In this document: one piece after another, positions 6,543 through 6,591 of the stretch
Numbering within the stretch: the first letter of the stretch is position 1
Layout of the letters: the number at the start of each line of letters is the position of its first letter
Origin: Sherwoodlollariibacterium sp049275655
Lineage (GTDB): Bacteria; Omnitrophota; Gorgyraeia; Gygaellales; Profunditerraquicolaceae
Direction of reading: 5' to 3'
NCBI GenBank assembly: GCA_049275655.1
Contig: JBASUY010000038.1
Coordinates: 1 to 6,591, forward strand
Length of the DNA: 6,591 bases
Made by a program: the position numbers and the translations under genes
Notes under the pieces: generated by a model
What the model was told of the DNA's origin: nothing
Database searches by the model: none
What the model saw: the letters and a program-made list of their open reading frames with translations, nothing else

Positions 6543-6591
6543 GTTTATGCTTAGGAGAGGAAAGTCCGGGCTCCACAGGGAAGCGTAGCAG
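6511..6591 (+). ncRNA. rnpB: RNase P RNA, 5' part only (cut by window end)
   Basis: The conserved P4-region block GAGGAAAGTCCGGGCTCC (6557-6574) followed by ACAGGG is the hallmark 5' core of bacterial RNase P RNA, the ribozyme that makes mature tRNA 5' ends. Just before it, CTCTTAAG (6536-6543 with its first C at 6536) pairs with CTTAGGAG (6550-6557) over the six-base loop TTTATG, with one G-T pair. This is the expected P3 hairpin. The GGTGTGGCTGC stretch upstream would belong to the P2/J2-3 area. The GGGCTCC wording suggests the ancestral type A form. The exact 5' end cannot be fixed because the P1 and P2 partner strands lie beyond the window; 6511 is an estimate with perhaps 10-15 bases of error. 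At least the first 7 bases of P3, and probably about 30 bases in all, lie inside the preceding reading frame. Confidence 0.9.

Noticed and set aside
1..6591. CRISPR arrays, insertion sequences, transposases, phage genes or defence systems
   Set aside because: No spaced direct repeats, terminal inverted repeats or mobile-element proteins are visible. Gene content and base composition look uniform and chromosomal.

Overview
This window looks like chromosomal housekeeping DNA from an AT-rich, probably Gram-negative-type bacterium. All supported genes lie on the + strand. The combination of a mid-length RpoD, tRNA genes without an encoded CCA, a multi-PAS cyclic-di-GMP protein and a type-A-like RNase P RNA would suit an uncultivated lineage such as Omnitrophota. 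That assignment is a guess from general style and was not tested.

Region 1 (1-5038) appears to be one operon. It starts with the primary sigma factor rpoD. Nine bases later comes a 1043-residue cytoplasmic signalling protein with four PAS domains, an apparently intact GGDEF diguanylate cyclase and an apparently intact HD-GYP phosphodiesterase. Nineteen bases after that is a small DUF488/YeaO-family protein of unknown function. Region 2 (5039-5187) is an intergenic control region. It carries a near-perfect sigma-70 promoter (TTGACT, 17 bases, TATACT) and a leader that can fold into a hairpin ending in five T.

Region 3 (5188-6591) is an RNA-metabolism cluster. It contains tRNA-Ile2 (CAT anticodon, probably lysidine-modified), tRNA-Val (CAC), a COG1579 coiled-coil/zinc-ribbon protein that starts with TTG, a short RNase HI-type protein, and the 5' part of the RNase P RNA gene rnpB, cut by the window end. 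The RNase HI reading frame runs into the RNase P RNA: its stop codon sits inside the predicted P3 helix. No convincing internal promoter or terminator is visible between the promoter at 5088 and rnpB. A single transcript could therefore carry two RNase P substrates (the tRNAs), two nucleic-acid-related proteins and the RNase P ribozyme itself.

Most of the window is recognisable and ordinary. The points most worth a second look are the rnhA/rnpB overlap, the possible co-transcription of rnpB with its tRNA substrates, and a cysteine cluster in the fourth PAS domain. I did not see a clearly novel defence, mobile or CRISPR system.
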